DNA of 64,000 nt, taken from contig NZ_FOOF01000014.1 in the NCBI RefSeq assembly GCF_900113115.1, forward strand, positions 1-64,000, written 5' to 3'. A program made the translations under genes and the position numbers. Under the pieces are notes generated by a model. The model did no database searches. It was not told where the DNA came from and saw only the letters and a program-made list of their open reading frames with translations. This DNA comes from Duganella sp. CF458 (GTDB lineage: Bacteria > Pseudomonadota > Gammaproteobacteria > Burkholderiales > Burkholderiaceae_D). Shown here in pieces: positions 34,648 to 43,415 of the stretch (its first letter is position 1; each line of letters starts with the position of its first letter).

Positions 34648-35383
34648 ACGCGCACTGTGCCTGGCTGCCGGCGCCGCGTTGATCCTGCCGCTGATCGCTG
34701 CCGCCGAACCGACCATCCCTGCCTTCACCAGTACGCCGGCGGCGGGCGGCGGCACCAATTACGGCCTGACGCTGCAAACGCTGATCCTGATGACGGCGCT
34801 GACCTTCATCCCGGCAGCGCTGTTGATGATGACCGGCTTCACCCGCATCGTAATCGTGCTGTCGCTGCTGCGCCAGGCGCTCGGTACCCAGTCGGCGCCG
34901 CCCAACCAGGTCATCATCGGCCTGTCGCTGTTTCTCACCTTCTTCGTGATGAGCCCGGTGTTCGACAGGATCTACACGGAGGCCTGGGTGCCGCTGCAAG
35001 ACAACAAGATCAGCATGCAGCAAGCGATGGAACGTTCGGCCGCGCCGCTGAAAACCTTCATGCTGAAGCAGACCCGCCAGTCCGACCTGGCGCTGTTCGT
35101 CAAGATTTCGCGCAGCCAGGAATTGCAGGGGCCGGAAGACGTGCCGCTGAAGATCCTGGTGCCGGCCTTCATCACGTCCGAACTGAAGACCGCCTTCCAG
35201 ATCGGCTTTGCCATCTTCATCCCCTTTCTCATCATCGACATGGTGGTGGCCTCGGTGCTGATGTCGATGGGTATGATGATGATGTCGCCCGCCGTGATTT
35301 CGCTGCCGTTCAAACTGATGCTGTTCGTGCTGGTCGATGGCTGGCAACTGCTGCTGGGTTCGCTGTCCCAGAGCTTCTATTAG
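34637..35383 (+). CDS. fliP: Flagellar export-gate protein FliP
   Basis: A 248-residue core protein of the export gate. It carries a cleavable signal peptide (LCLAAGAALILPLIAAAEP) and four membrane segments. Conserved blocks include TSFTRIV-like MMTGFTRIVIVLSLLRQALG, PPNQVIIGLSLFLTFFVM, KILVPAFITSELKTAFQIGF and FKLMLFVLVDGWQL. The start at 34637 is inside the fliO end, consistent with translational coupling. Confidence 0.97.
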   Translation: MANKRALCLAAGAALILPLIAAAEPTIPAFTSTPAAGGGTNYGLTLQTLILMTALTFIPAALLMMTGFTRIVIVLSLLRQALGTQSAPPNQVIIGLSLFLTFFVMSPVFDRIYTEAWVPLQDNKISMQQAMERSAAPLKTFMLKQTRQSDLALFVKISRSQELQGPEDVPLKILVPAFITSELKTAFQIGFAIFIPFLIIDMVVASVLMSMGMMMMSPAVISLPFKLMLFVLVDGWQLLLGSLSQSFY

Positions 35384-35394
35384 CGAGGTGTGCG

Positions 35395-35664
35395 ATGACG
35401 CCTGAAACCGTCATGACCATGGGCCGCCAGGCCATGGAAGTCACGCTGATGGTGGCCGCCCCGCTGCTGCTGGTGGCGCTGCTGATCGGCCTGGTGGTCT
35501 CGATCTTCCAGGCCGCCACCCAGATCAATGAAGCCACCTTGTCCTTCATCCCGAAACTGGTCGGCGTATTCGTCACCCTGGTGGTGGCGGGACCGTGGAT
35601 GATTTCCGTGATGGTCGACTATATGCGCCAGGTGCTGACCGGCATTCCATCGCTGGTCTCGTGA
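35395..35664 (+). CDS. fliQ: Flagellar export-gate protein FliQ
   Basis: An 89-residue two-helix membrane protein of the export gate (VAAPLLLVALLIGLVVSIFQ and LVGVFVTLVVAGPWMI). The hallmark segment between the helices is AATQINEATLSFIPK. It lies between fliP and fliR, three bases before fliR. Confidence 0.96.
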   Translation: MTPETVMTMGRQAMEVTLMVAAPLLLVALLIGLVVSIFQAATQINEATLSFIPKLVGVFVTLVVAGPWMISVMVDYMRQVLTGIPSLVS

Positions 35665-35667
35665 CCG

Positions 35668-36525
35668 ATGCTGGTCGTTACCGCCGCCGAATTGAATACC
35701 TGGATCGCCGCCCTGCTGTGGCCGGCGGCGCGCATCCTGTCGCTGATTGCGGCCTCCCCTATTTTCGGCAATGCCCGCATCCCGCAGAACGTCAAGCTCG
35801 CGCTGGGCGTGCTGATCGCCCTGGTGGTCGCGCCGGCGGTGCCGGCCATGCCGGCCCTGGATCCTGCCGGCTGGGCCGGCCTGTCGGTGCTGGCGCGCGA
35901 AATCGTGATAGGCGTCGGCATGGGGTTCGCATTGCGCCTGGTGTTTGCCGCAGTGGAAATGGCGGGCGAGATCTCCAGCCTGACCATGGGCCTCGGTTTT
36001 GCCAGCTTTTTCGACCCGATGTCGCAAGGCCGTTCCTCGGCGGTATCGCAGTTCCTGGTGTGGGTCATGACGCTGGCGGTGCTGGCGGTGAATGCCCACC
36101 TGGTCCTGATCGAAGCGCTGGCGGAAAGCTTTTACACGCTGCCGGTGGCAGCCATTTCCTTCCACAACGATGGCTTCTGGGAACTCGCGCTGTGGGGCTC
36201 GAAGATCTTCAGCGCGGGCCTGCAGCTGTCGCTGCCGATCGTCGCTGCGCTGCTGATCACCAACGTGGCGCTGGGCATCCTGACGCGCGCCGCGCCACAG
36301 CTGAACCTGTTCGGCATCGGTTTTCCGATCACGCTGGGCGTCGGCTTCCTGACGCTGACGATGGCCTTGCCTTACATGAGCATGCCGCTCCAGGTGCTGG
36401 TCAACGAGGGCATAGAAAAAGCGCGGCAATTGCCGCGCGAGTGGGATAGCAGGAGCGCCCGGCCACCGAAGCCGGGCAAGCCTCAGATCAAATTGAACAG
36501 CGACAAGCCTGCCAGCGCCTTGTAG
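35668..36525 (+). CDS. fliR: Flagellar export-gate protein FliR
   Basis: A 285-residue polytopic membrane protein completing the FliPQR pore. Conserved parts are the N-terminal RILSLIAASPIFGNARIPQN, the EMAGEISSLTMGLGFASFFDP block and the C-terminal FGIGFPITLGVGFLTLTMALP. It carries a basic tail of about 30 residues beyond the usual end. The last 43 bases overlap the convergent flgL gene. Two hairpins near the end (36421-36438 and 36457-36477) lie inside the coding sequence. Confidence 0.95.
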   Translation: MLVVTAAELNTWIAALLWPAARILSLIAASPIFGNARIPQNVKLALGVLIALVVAPAVPAMPALDPAGWAGLSVLAREIVIGVGMGFALRLVFAAVEMAGEISSLTMGLGFASFFDPMSQGRSSAVSQFLVWVMTLAVLAVNAHLVLIEALAESFYTLPVAAISFHNDGFWELALWGSKIFSAGLQLSLPIVAALLITNVALGILTRAAPQLNLFGIGFPITLGVGFLTLTMALPYMSMPLQVLVNEGIEKARQLPREWDSRSARPPKPGKPQIKLNSDKPASAL

Positions 36526-37712
36526 GACTTCTGGGCGGCTTCCAGCGTGGTTTGCTGCTGGGTGAAGCGCGAGATGGCTTCCACCGGGTCGAGGTCGACC
36601 AGGTCCGAAATCTGGCTCGCATACTGCAGGTTCAGGTCGTCGCCGGCGCTGTCGAGGTGATCGAGTTCACTCAGGCGGGCACCGACCGAGGCGCGCACCG
36701 ACAGCACGTTGTCCAGCGAATTCGTAATGTTCTGGTTGGCCAGGTTCAGTGCATTGGTCAGTGCGGTACCGGCCTGCGGCGTCCCGGACGGGCCGCGCAA
36801 CGCGGCGATCAGCGTGGTCATGGTCTCGAACACCGACTGGTTCTTGCTGGGGTCAACATTGAAGACGTCGCCGTTGGCCGGCGCCCCGGTGATGTCCATC
36901 TGAATGCCGTCGAAGGCGATCGGCTGGCCGGACACATACGGGACGTTCGACGCCACCGCCGTGCCGGCGGTCACGTCGTTGACGGTATAGGTGGTCACCG
37001 CCGGCGTACCGGTCACGCTGAAGTTCAACGTGTAGTTGTGGCCGGTCACAGCCGACGGGGTCTTCACCACGCCCGGTGAAATGATGCCGGTGCCGCCGCG
37101 CGTGTAGTTGGCTGGATCGACGCTGGTCTGGAAGGTGCCGTTGCCTGTGATATTGCTTTCAAAGATGGCCGAGCCGGTTTCGCTGGTGGCCAGCTTGCGC
37201 GACGATGCCACCTGCAGTTCGCGCTGGCCCTGGTCGCCATTGTAGGTGGCGCCGGTGGCGGAGCGGGTGAACGGCTTGATATCGCTCTTGTAGCCGGAGA
37301 ACAGGTAGGCGCCGGTGCCGTCGGTGGCATTGGCCTGGCCCAGCAAGTCTTCCAGGCGCCCTTCCAGCTCCTTGGCCAACGCCTCGCGGTCGGCCAGCGT
37401 AAAGCCAGGGTTGCCGGCCGCCACGATCTTGCTCTTCACTTCCTGCAGCAGGTCGTCGGTGTTCGCCAGCGTATTGTCCACCAGCGACAGCGAGGAATTG
37501 GCATTGCTGCGGTTGGTGACGAACTGGGTGTTCATTTCCTTGGACTGCGACACTTCCAGCGCGCGCGCCGAGGCGACCGGGTCGTCCGACGGCGTCACCA
37601 CGCGGCGGCCGGTCGACAGCTGCATCTGGGTCTTCTGCAGTTGCGCCTGCAGCGTGTTCAGCTGGCTGACGCCGTTCTCATAAATCGTCCGGGTGGCAAT
37701 ACGCATGACCAT
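36483..37712 (-). CDS. flgL: Hook-filament junction protein FlgL
   Basis: A 409-residue junction protein (HAP3) between hook and filament. The flagellin-like N-terminus (MRIATRTIYENGVSQLNTLQ, then LSTGRRVVTPSDDPVASARAL) and C-terminus (ASVGARLSELDHL; FTQQQTTLEAAQKSYKALAGLSLF) are conserved, with a variable centre. The start at 37712 adds Met-Val before the common MRIAT and has AAGGA eight bases upstream. It follows flgK by 21 bases and is presumably read from the flgK sigma-28 promoter. Confidence 0.95.
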   Translation of the reverse strand: MVMRIATRTIYENGVSQLNTLQAQLQKTQMQLSTGRRVVTPSDDPVASARALEVSQSKEMNTQFVTNRSNANSSLSLVDNTLANTDDLLQEVKSKIVAAGNPGFTLADREALAKELEGRLEDLLGQANATDGTGAYLFSGYKSDIKPFTRSATGATYNGDQGQRELQVASSRKLATSETGSAIFESNITGNGTFQTSVDPANYTRGGTGIISPGVVKTPSAVTGHNYTLNFSVTGTPAVTTYTVNDVTAGTAVASNVPYVSGQPIAFDGIQMDITGAPANGDVFNVDPSKNQSVFETMTTLIAALRGPSGTPQAGTALTNALNLANQNITNSLDNVLSVRASVGARLSELDHLDSAGDDLNLQYASQISDLVDLDPVEAISRFTQQQTTLEAAQKSYKALAGLSLFNLI

Positions 37713-37733
37713 GGTGCTATTCCTTCAAAAAGC

Positions 37734-39683
37734 TTACCTGCCGAGCGACAGCAGGGTATCGAACAATTCGCTTGCCACCTGGATCACTTTGCCAGAGGCC
37801 TGGTAGGCTTGCTGGTAACGCAACAGGTTGGAAGCTTCTTCGTCCAGGTTCACGCCCGACACCGAATCGCGCGCGGCCTGGGCCTGCTCCACGGTGGTAT
37901 CGGCCGCCGCGCCGGCGATCTGCACTTCGCGCGTCTTGTTGCCGACGAAGTTGACCATCTGCGCATAGCTGGCCTGGAAAGTGGCGTGGCCATCGTCCAG
38001 GATATTTTTCGTCTGCAAGCCCGCCAGCAGCACGCCATTGCGCGCATCGCCGACGCCGCTGCCAGGCGAAACGGTGAACTTGTCGTTGTTGGCCAGGTTG
38101 CCGCTGATCTCGATTTCGATGCCCTGGAAGGTCATCTTGGCGCCGGCGGTGTATGGCACCGGCGTGCCGGCCGGATAGTTGGTGGTGGTGCCATTGACCG
38201 TAACGTCCACCGCCGTGGGGAAGCCGCTCAGCTGGTTGGTCGCACTGTTATAAGTCAGCGTCACCGGCGCCGCCAGCTGGTTGCCCGGCAACAGGTAGTT
38301 CGCGTTCACCGCGCCGGCGCTGATCTTGCCGGTGCCGGTATTGGTGCCCGGCGCCGCAGTGCTGATCGGCGCGCCCAGCGCAATCTTGTTGCGGTCCTTC
38401 AGCTCGACGCCGAAATCCTGCGCCGCGTTATAGGTCGGGCGCACCAGGAAGTGGTCGGGGCCACCTGCGGCACCGGTGATCGAGAAGGCCACGCCGTCGA
38501 TCACTTGTGGCTGGGTCTGCGGATACGGCGCGATGGTGGTGGTCGCACCATCGCTGGCGCGCGTCACGATGAAGTTGGTGCCGTTGTAATTGATGTCGTA
38601 ATCGGAGGTGGTCAGCTTGGCCGCGTCGACCACCACCGCATCGACCTTCACCGTGCTCGATGGCGAGTTGCGGGTGTCGTAGCCGACATAGGCGTGGATG
38701 TCCTTGAAGAAGTTGCCGCCCAGGTTGCCATCCAGGTCGATGCCGAGCTTGTGCTGGTCGTTGAACGCATCGGCCAGGCCGGCCGCGATCTTGCCGAGGT
38801 TGGCATTGGCCACGTCCAGGCCGCTATTCCGGAAATCGATCAGGCCGCCCAACTGGCCACCGGTCAGCACGCTGTCCGGCAGTTGCGAGAAGGTGCCGGC
38901 CTGGGTACGGTAGCCCACCACGATGCGCTCCGGGTCCGATGGCGAGGCGGCCGTCGCCAGTTCCTGGCTGCGGTTGCCGATCACCAGCGGTTGGCCGGTG
39001 CCGAACGAGACATTCAGCATATTGTTCTCGGCCGGCATCACGGTAACCTTGATCTGCTTGTTCATTTCGGCGATCAGGGCGTCGCGCTGGTCCATCAGGT
39101 CGCTCGGCAGGGCCGAAGGATCGACCGACAGGCCGGCAATCGTATTGTTCATCTCGGCGATACGGCGCGCGAAGGAATTGATCTCGTTGACGCTGGCGGT
39201 GACGCCGGAGTTCACGCCTTCGTTCAATTCCTTCATGCGGCTGGACAGGCCATTGAAGCGCGACGCCAGCGATTCAGCGCCCGACAGCATGGCCTGGCGC
39301 GCGGCGGTCGATTGCGGGTTCGAGTTGGCATTCTGCACGCCGCTGAAGAAGCTCTGCAGTGCCGGACCCAGGCCGACGGTGGTATCGGCCAGCAGGTTGT
39401 CGATCTGGCTGACCTGGTTGAAATAGGTATCGAGCTGGGCCTGGTTGGTCTGTGCGCCCAGCAGTTGCCGGTTCAGGAAGTCGTCATAGACGCGCTTGAT
39501 CTGCGCCACTTCGGTGCCGGTGCCGATGAAGCCTTCCCCGGTCTGCAGCGGCGGCGTGGTGCCCTGCACCACCACCTGCCGGTTATAGCCGAGCACATTA
39601 GCGTTGGTAATGTTGTGCCCAGTGGTGGCCAGGCCCGTCTGGGCAGCCAACAAACCACTTCTACCGATGCTGAGTAAGGACAT
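37734..39683 (-). CDS. flgK: Hook-filament junction protein FlgK
   Basis: A 649-residue junction protein (HAP1), somewhat longer than the enterobacterial ~550. The N-terminal rod/hook motif is intact (LLSIGRSGLLAAQTGLATTGHNITNANVLGYNRQ). The C-terminal motif is VSGVNLDEEASNLLRYQQAYQASGKVI. The centre (about 300-540) is a variable, Asn/Thr-rich domain. It has its own sigma-28 promoter upstream and is followed by flgL. Confidence 0.96.
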   Translation of the reverse strand: MSLLSIGRSGLLAAQTGLATTGHNITNANVLGYNRQVVVQGTTPPLQTGEGFIGTGTEVAQIKRVYDDFLNRQLLGAQTNQAQLDTYFNQVSQIDNLLADTTVGLGPALQSFFSGVQNANSNPQSTAARQAMLSGAESLASRFNGLSSRMKELNEGVNSGVTASVNEINSFARRIAEMNNTIAGLSVDPSALPSDLMDQRDALIAEMNKQIKVTVMPAENNMLNVSFGTGQPLVIGNRSQELATAASPSDPERIVVGYRTQAGTFSQLPDSVLTGGQLGGLIDFRNSGLDVANANLGKIAAGLADAFNDQHKLGIDLDGNLGGNFFKDIHAYVGYDTRNSPSSTVKVDAVVVDAAKLTTSDYDINYNGTNFIVTRASDGATTTIAPYPQTQPQVIDGVAFSITGAAGGPDHFLVRPTYNAAQDFGVELKDRNKIALGAPISTAAPGTNTGTGKISAGAVNANYLLPGNQLAAPVTLTYNSATNQLSGFPTAVDVTVNGTTTNYPAGTPVPYTAGAKMTFQGIEIEISGNLANNDKFTVSPGSGVGDARNGVLLAGLQTKNILDDGHATFQASYAQMVNFVGNKTREVQIAGAAADTTVEQAQAARDSVSGVNLDEEASNLLRYQQAYQASGKVIQVASELFDTLLSLGR

Positions 39684-39712
39684 TTTGATAATTACCTTCG
39701 CGAGATATACAG

Positions 39713-39739
39713 TTTACGGCACATCCGGACAAAACTTGA
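39713..39739 (-). promoter_or_regulatory. Sigma-28 (FliA) promoter of flgK-flgL
   Basis: On the minus strand TCAAGTTT (39732-39739), an 11-base spacer, and GCCGTAAA (39713-39720). There is one mismatch in the -35 half against TAAAGTTT. It lies 29 bases upstream of the flgK start. Confidence 0.8.
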
Positions 39740-39745
39740 TGTTCG

Positions 39746-40675
39746 TCAGGCAAGAGTGCGCTGGATAATGCCGGCCAGCTTGGTGGCATAGTTGGGGTCG
39801 GTGGCGTAGCCGGCGCGTTGCAGGTTCCTGGCGAAGCCGGCCGCATCCGTGCTGCCGGCCGCCGCCAGCGCTTTTTCATAGCGCGGGTTGCTGCTCAGCA
39901 GGCGGGCGTAATCCTTGAAGCTGTCCGCATAGCTGTCGTAGGCACGGAACTTCTCGACGCGGGTCTGCGGCTGGCAGTTCACGTATTCGGTTGTGGCCGT
40001 TTCGACAACGCGGCCCTTCCAGTCCGGGCCGGCCTTGATGCCGAACAGGTTGTGGCTGTTGCTGCCATCGCGGCCCTTGATTTCGCGGCGCCCCCAGCCG
40101 GTTTCCAGCGCGGCCTGGCCCAGCATGAACTTGGCGGGGATGCCGGACGCGCGGCTGGCTTCTTCCGCGTGGCTGGACAGTTTCTCCTGGAAGCTGCGCA
40201 CATGGGCCGGCTTGTCGGCAGCTGCCGCCGTGCTGGCATGGGTATGGGTATTGGCCTTGGCCACGGCCGCCGCACCGCCACTGGCTTCGATCGAACGTTG
40301 CAGCCGGGCTTGCTCCATCAGGGCGCGCGCCATGCCCGGGTCGGTCGGCACGCCGTCTTGCGGCAGCGACTTCGACAACTGGCGCACCAGGACGTCGGCC
40401 AGGCCCAGGCCCTTCTTGGCGATATCCTGGCTGGTCTGCTGGTCCAGCATGCTGGTGAACATCTTGGTTTGCTGGTTGTCCATCAAACCGTCTTGCGGCG
40501 TGGCGTCGCGCATGCTCTTCATCATCATGTTGACAAACATGGCTTCGAACTGGGTGGCCGCGGTTTTCAGTGCTTCCGGCGAACCGGCACGGGCCGACTG
40601 GCGCAGCTCGGACATGCCCTTGGTGTCGATGGCAAGATTGGCGCTCAGGTCGGTGGAGCCGGTACGCGGGATCAT
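39746..40675 (-). CDS. flgJ: Flagellar rod assembly protein/muramidase FlgJ
   Basis: A 309-residue dual-domain protein. The N-terminal rod-capping domain (residues ~10-110) contains ALKTAATQFEAMFVNMMMKSM and LYxDQ-like MLDQQTSQDIAKKGLGLAD. A central low-complexity linker follows. The C-terminal peptidoglycan hydrolase (glucosaminidase-type) domain begins near residue 160, with QAALETGWGRREI carrying the likely catalytic Glu, then NSHNLFGIKAG. It is exported to the periplasm and opens the wall for the rod. The layout is typical of beta- and gammaproteobacteria. Confidence 0.95.
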   Translation of the reverse strand: MIPRTGSTDLSANLAIDTKGMSELRQSARAGSPEALKTAATQFEAMFVNMMMKSMRDATPQDGLMDNQQTKMFTSMLDQQTSQDIAKKGLGLADVLVRQLSKSLPQDGVPTDPGMARALMEQARLQRSIEASGGAAAVAKANTHTHASTAAAADKPAHVRSFQEKLSSHAEEASRASGIPAKFMLGQAALETGWGRREIKGRDGSNSHNLFGIKAGPDWKGRVVETATTEYVNCQPQTRVEKFRAYDSYADSFKDYARLLSSNPRYEKALAAAGSTDAAGFARNLQRAGYATDPNYATKLAGIIQRTLA

Positions 40676-40685
40676 GGCTGCGTCC

Positions 40686-41792
40686 TCAAATGATTTCCAG
40701 CTCGGCGCGCAGCGAACCCGCTGCCTTCATCGCCTGCAGGATGGCCAGCAAGTCTTGCGGCGAAGCGCCGATGGCGTTGAGGGCTTTCACCACGTCGGCC
40801 AGCGACGCGCCGCCTTTCAGCATGATGACCTTGCCGGAGTCTTTCTTGATGTCGACACTGCCCTGCTGGGCTACCACGGTCTGGCCACCGCTGAGTGGGT
40901 TCGGCTGGCTGACCTGAGTGTCGGCGTTAACCGATACTGACAGGTTGCCGTGCGAAATGGCGCACGTCTCAAGCGTAACTTCCTGGTTCATCACCACCGA
41001 GCCGGTGCGGGCGTTCATGATGACCTTGGCGGCCTGGCGTGCCGGGCGCACATCCATGCTTTCCAGTTCACCGATGAAGGCCACCCGTGCATCGCTGGAC
41101 GATGGCGCGGTGACGCGGATGGTGCGGCCATCCTGCGCATAGGCCACGCCGGCGCCGTATTTGTCGTTGATGGCATGCACCACGCGGCTGGCCGTGGCAA
41201 AGTCGGTATTGTTCAGTTCAAGCCGGATCTGGTTGCCTTCGCCAAGCGTGGTCGGCACCGCGCGTTCCACCGTGGCGCCGCCGGAAATGCGGCCGACCGA
41301 CAGGTGGTTCACCACCACAGCCGCACCGCCGCCCGGCGCCTGCGCCCCGACGCCGCCAACCAGCACATTGCCTTGCGCCATGCCGTACACCTGGCCGTCG
41401 GCGCCTTTCAACGGGGTCATCAGCAACGTGCCGCCGCGCAGCGATTTGGCGTTACCCATCGAAGACACGGTCACGTCGATCTGCTGGCCCGGCTGGGCGA
41501 AGGCCGGCAGGCTGGTGGTGACCATCACGGCCGCCACGTTTTTCAATTGCAGCGTGGTGCCCGGCGGCAGCGCAATGCCCATCTGCTGCAGCATCGAGGC
41601 CACCGATTGGACGGTAAACGGCGTTTGCGTGGTCTGGTCGCCCGAGCCGTCCAGGCCGACCACCAGACCGTAACCCATCAGCTGGTTCTGGCGCACGCCG
41701 GCAATGCTGGCCAGGTCCTTCAGGCGTTCAGCCTGGGCGGCTGGCGCCAGCAGCAAGGCGGCACAGAGGGCGAGGAGCGTGAAATTCTTCAT
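40686..41792 (-). CDS. flgI: Flagellar P-ring protein FlgI
   Basis: A 368-residue periplasmic protein forming the P ring around the rod. It begins with a Sec signal peptide (LLALCAALLLAPAAQAERL). Conserved stretches include VRQNQLMGYGLVVGLDGSGD, VMVTTSLPAFAQPGQ, and a C-terminus with LADVVKALNAIGASPQDLLAILQAMK. It lies two bases from flgH and ten from flgJ in the flgGHIJ block. Confidence 0.97.
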   Translation of the reverse strand: MKNFTLLALCAALLLAPAAQAERLKDLASIAGVRQNQLMGYGLVVGLDGSGDQTTQTPFTVQSVASMLQQMGIALPPGTTLQLKNVAAVMVTTSLPAFAQPGQQIDVTVSSMGNAKSLRGGTLLMTPLKGADGQVYGMAQGNVLVGGVGAQAPGGGAAVVVNHLSVGRISGGATVERAVPTTLGEGNQIRLELNNTDFATASRVVHAINDKYGAGVAYAQDGRTIRVTAPSSSDARVAFIGELESMDVRPARQAAKVIMNARTGSVVMNQEVTLETCAISHGNLSVSVNADTQVSQPNPLSGGQTVVAQQGSVDIKKDSGKVIMLKGGASLADVVKALNAIGASPQDLLAILQAMKAAGSLRAELEII

Positions 41793-41794
41793 GA

Positions 41795-42451
41795 TCAGAA
41801 AGGCAGCAGGCTGAGGAAGAAGCGCGACAGCATCGACTGCACTTCGGCGCCATCGATATTGCTCTTGGTACGGTATTCGACGCGGGCATCGGCGATCGAG
41901 GTCGAGGCCACCGAATTGCCGTTGATCGAATCGGGGTTCACCATGCCGGAAATGCGGATGTACTCGGTGGCCTTGTTCATGCCGACCTGCTTTTCGCCAG
42001 CAATGATCAGGTTACCGTTCGACAGCACTTCCACCACGGTAGCGCCGATGGTGCCGCGGAAGCTGTTGCTCAGGCTCTGGCTGTCGGCATCGGCAAACTT
42101 GTTGTCGGCGCTGGTGGCAACGTTGGTGCCGAAGCGGTTCTGCAGCACGCCCGGAATGCCGAAGTTGACACTGCCCGACTTGCTGCCGGCGCTGGCGCCA
42201 TTCTTGACGGCGGAGGTGCTTTCCGTGATGACGACATTGATCACGTCGCCCACATGGCGCGCGCGGCGGTCTTCAAACGCCGGGCGGTAGCTGCTGGCCT
42301 GGAAGATCGCGCCATTGTTCTGCGCCACGGGCGGGTACGGCGGCGGCAGCGGGCGCGCGCTGGTCGGGCCATTGACGATCGAGGTTGGCGCGCCGGCGCA
42401 GGCGGACAGCAGCGCGGCGGCGGAGATGGAGGCGGCAAGACGGAGGCGCAT
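41795..42451 (-). CDS. flgH: Flagellar L-ring lipoprotein FlgH
   Basis: A 218-residue outer-membrane lipoprotein forming the L ring. The lipobox LLSAC gives a mature N-terminal Cys near residue 18. Conserved blocks are AIFQASSYRPAFEDRRARHVGDVINVVI, VLSNGNLIIAGEKQ and the C-terminal YIRISGMVNPDSINGNSVAS, ending in FFLSLLPF. Sixteen bases separate it from flgG. Confidence 0.97.
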   Translation of the reverse strand: MRLRLAASISAAALLSACAGAPTSIVNGPTSARPLPPPYPPVAQNNGAIFQASSYRPAFEDRRARHVGDVINVVITESTSAVKNGASAGSKSGSVNFGIPGVLQNRFGTNVATSADNKFADADSQSLSNSFRGTIGATVVEVLSNGNLIIAGEKQVGMNKATEYIRISGMVNPDSINGNSVASTSIADARVEYRTKSNIDGAEVQSMLSRFFLSLLPF

Positions 42452-42466
42452 GGCGGGCTCGCTCGA

Positions 42467-43249
42467 TTACAGCTGCGACAGGCGCTGCAGCATCTGGTCG
42501 GAGGTGGTAATCGCCTTCGAATTGATTTCGTACGCGCGCTGGGTCTGGATCATGTTCACCATTTCCTCGACCACGTTGACGTTGGACGTCTCCACATAGC
42601 CCTGCAGGATCACGCCGGTGCCATTGGTGCCCGGCTGGTTCTGCGTGGCGGCGCCGGAAGAACCGGTTTCCACGTACAGGTTTTCGCCCTTCGACTCGAG
42701 ACCGGTCGGGTTGATGAAGGTGGCCAGCTGGATGGCGCCGATCTGCTGCGCCGCCGCCTGGCCCGGCAGGGTGACCGACACGATGCCGTCGCGGCCGACC
42801 GTGATGCTGGTGGCATTGATCGGGATGGTGATGGCCGGCTGCAGCACGAAGCCGCTGGACGTGACCATCTGGCCATTGTTATCGCGCTGGAAGGAGCCAT
42901 CGCGGGTGTAAGCCGTGGTGCCGTCGGGCAGCAGGACCGGGAAGAAGCCGTTGCCGTTGACCATCAGGTCCTTGTCGTTGCCGGTCGACTGCGGGTTGCC
43001 CTGGGTATGGATGCGTTCAATGGCCACCGGACGCACGCCGGTACCGATCTGCATTCCCGATGGCAGCTGGGTTTGCTGGGACGAGGCCGCGCCCGGCTGG
43101 CGGATGTTCTGGTACAGCAAGTCCTCGAAGACGGCGCGCGACTTCTTGAAGCCGTTGGTGCTGACGTTCGCCAGGTTATTGGACACCACGTCCATCTGGG
43201 TCTGCTGCGCCTCCATGCCAGTCTTGGCAATCCACAGTGATCGAATCAT
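42467..43249 (-). CDS. flgG: Flagellar distal rod protein FlgG
   Basis: A 260-residue distal rod protein. The N-terminus reads MIRSLWIAKTGMEAQQTQMD and NNLANVSTNGFKKSRAVFED. The C-terminus reads LQGYVETSNVNVVEEMVNMI and QRAYEINSKAI. In most genomes it follows flgF directly; here about 9.9 kb intervenes. The gene therefore needs its own promoter in 43250-43415 or read-through from the distant flgBCDEF unit. No clear promoter was recognised on the minus strand there. Confidence 0.97.
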   Translation of the reverse strand: MIRSLWIAKTGMEAQQTQMDVVSNNLANVSTNGFKKSRAVFEDLLYQNIRQPGAASSQQTQLPSGMQIGTGVRPVAIERIHTQGNPQSTGNDKDLMVNGNGFFPVLLPDGTTAYTRDGSFQRDNNGQMVTSSGFVLQPAITIPINATSITVGRDGIVSVTLPGQAAAQQIGAIQLATFINPTGLESKGENLYVETGSSGAATQNQPGTNGTGVILQGYVETSNVNVVEEMVNMIQTQRAYEINSKAITTSDQMLQRLSQL

Positions 43250-43415
43250 TTGCCTGCTCCAAAAACGGTTTTCCTATGCAGGCATTATCGAGGAGCAACG
43301 GTCAAGTCAAAGCCTCGATCTGGCCGGTTTTCTCCCGCCTATTCAAGCGTGTGGCAGGAATCATTCAGCTCTGCTATTGTTTGCGATTTGACAATTGTTG
43401 CCATAAAGACAGAAT
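43250..43415. other. Divergent intergenic region between flgG and vgrG
   Basis: A 166-base gap between two divergent genes. On the plus strand TTGACA occurs at 43388-43393, but a -10 at 17 bases would fall on the vgrG start codon, so it is doubtful. On the minus strand no sigma-28 or sigma-54 pattern was seen. The region must hold the promoters of vgrG and of the flgGHIJ block, unless flgG is read from far upstream. Confidence 0.5.

Noticed and set aside
36421..36477. Rho-independent terminators for fliR or flgL
   Set aside because: The stems are real but no T-run follows on either strand, and they lie within the fliR coding sequence.
37641..39677. A 678-residue open frame on the plus strand
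   Set aside because: It lies antisense to flgK and has no recognisable motif.
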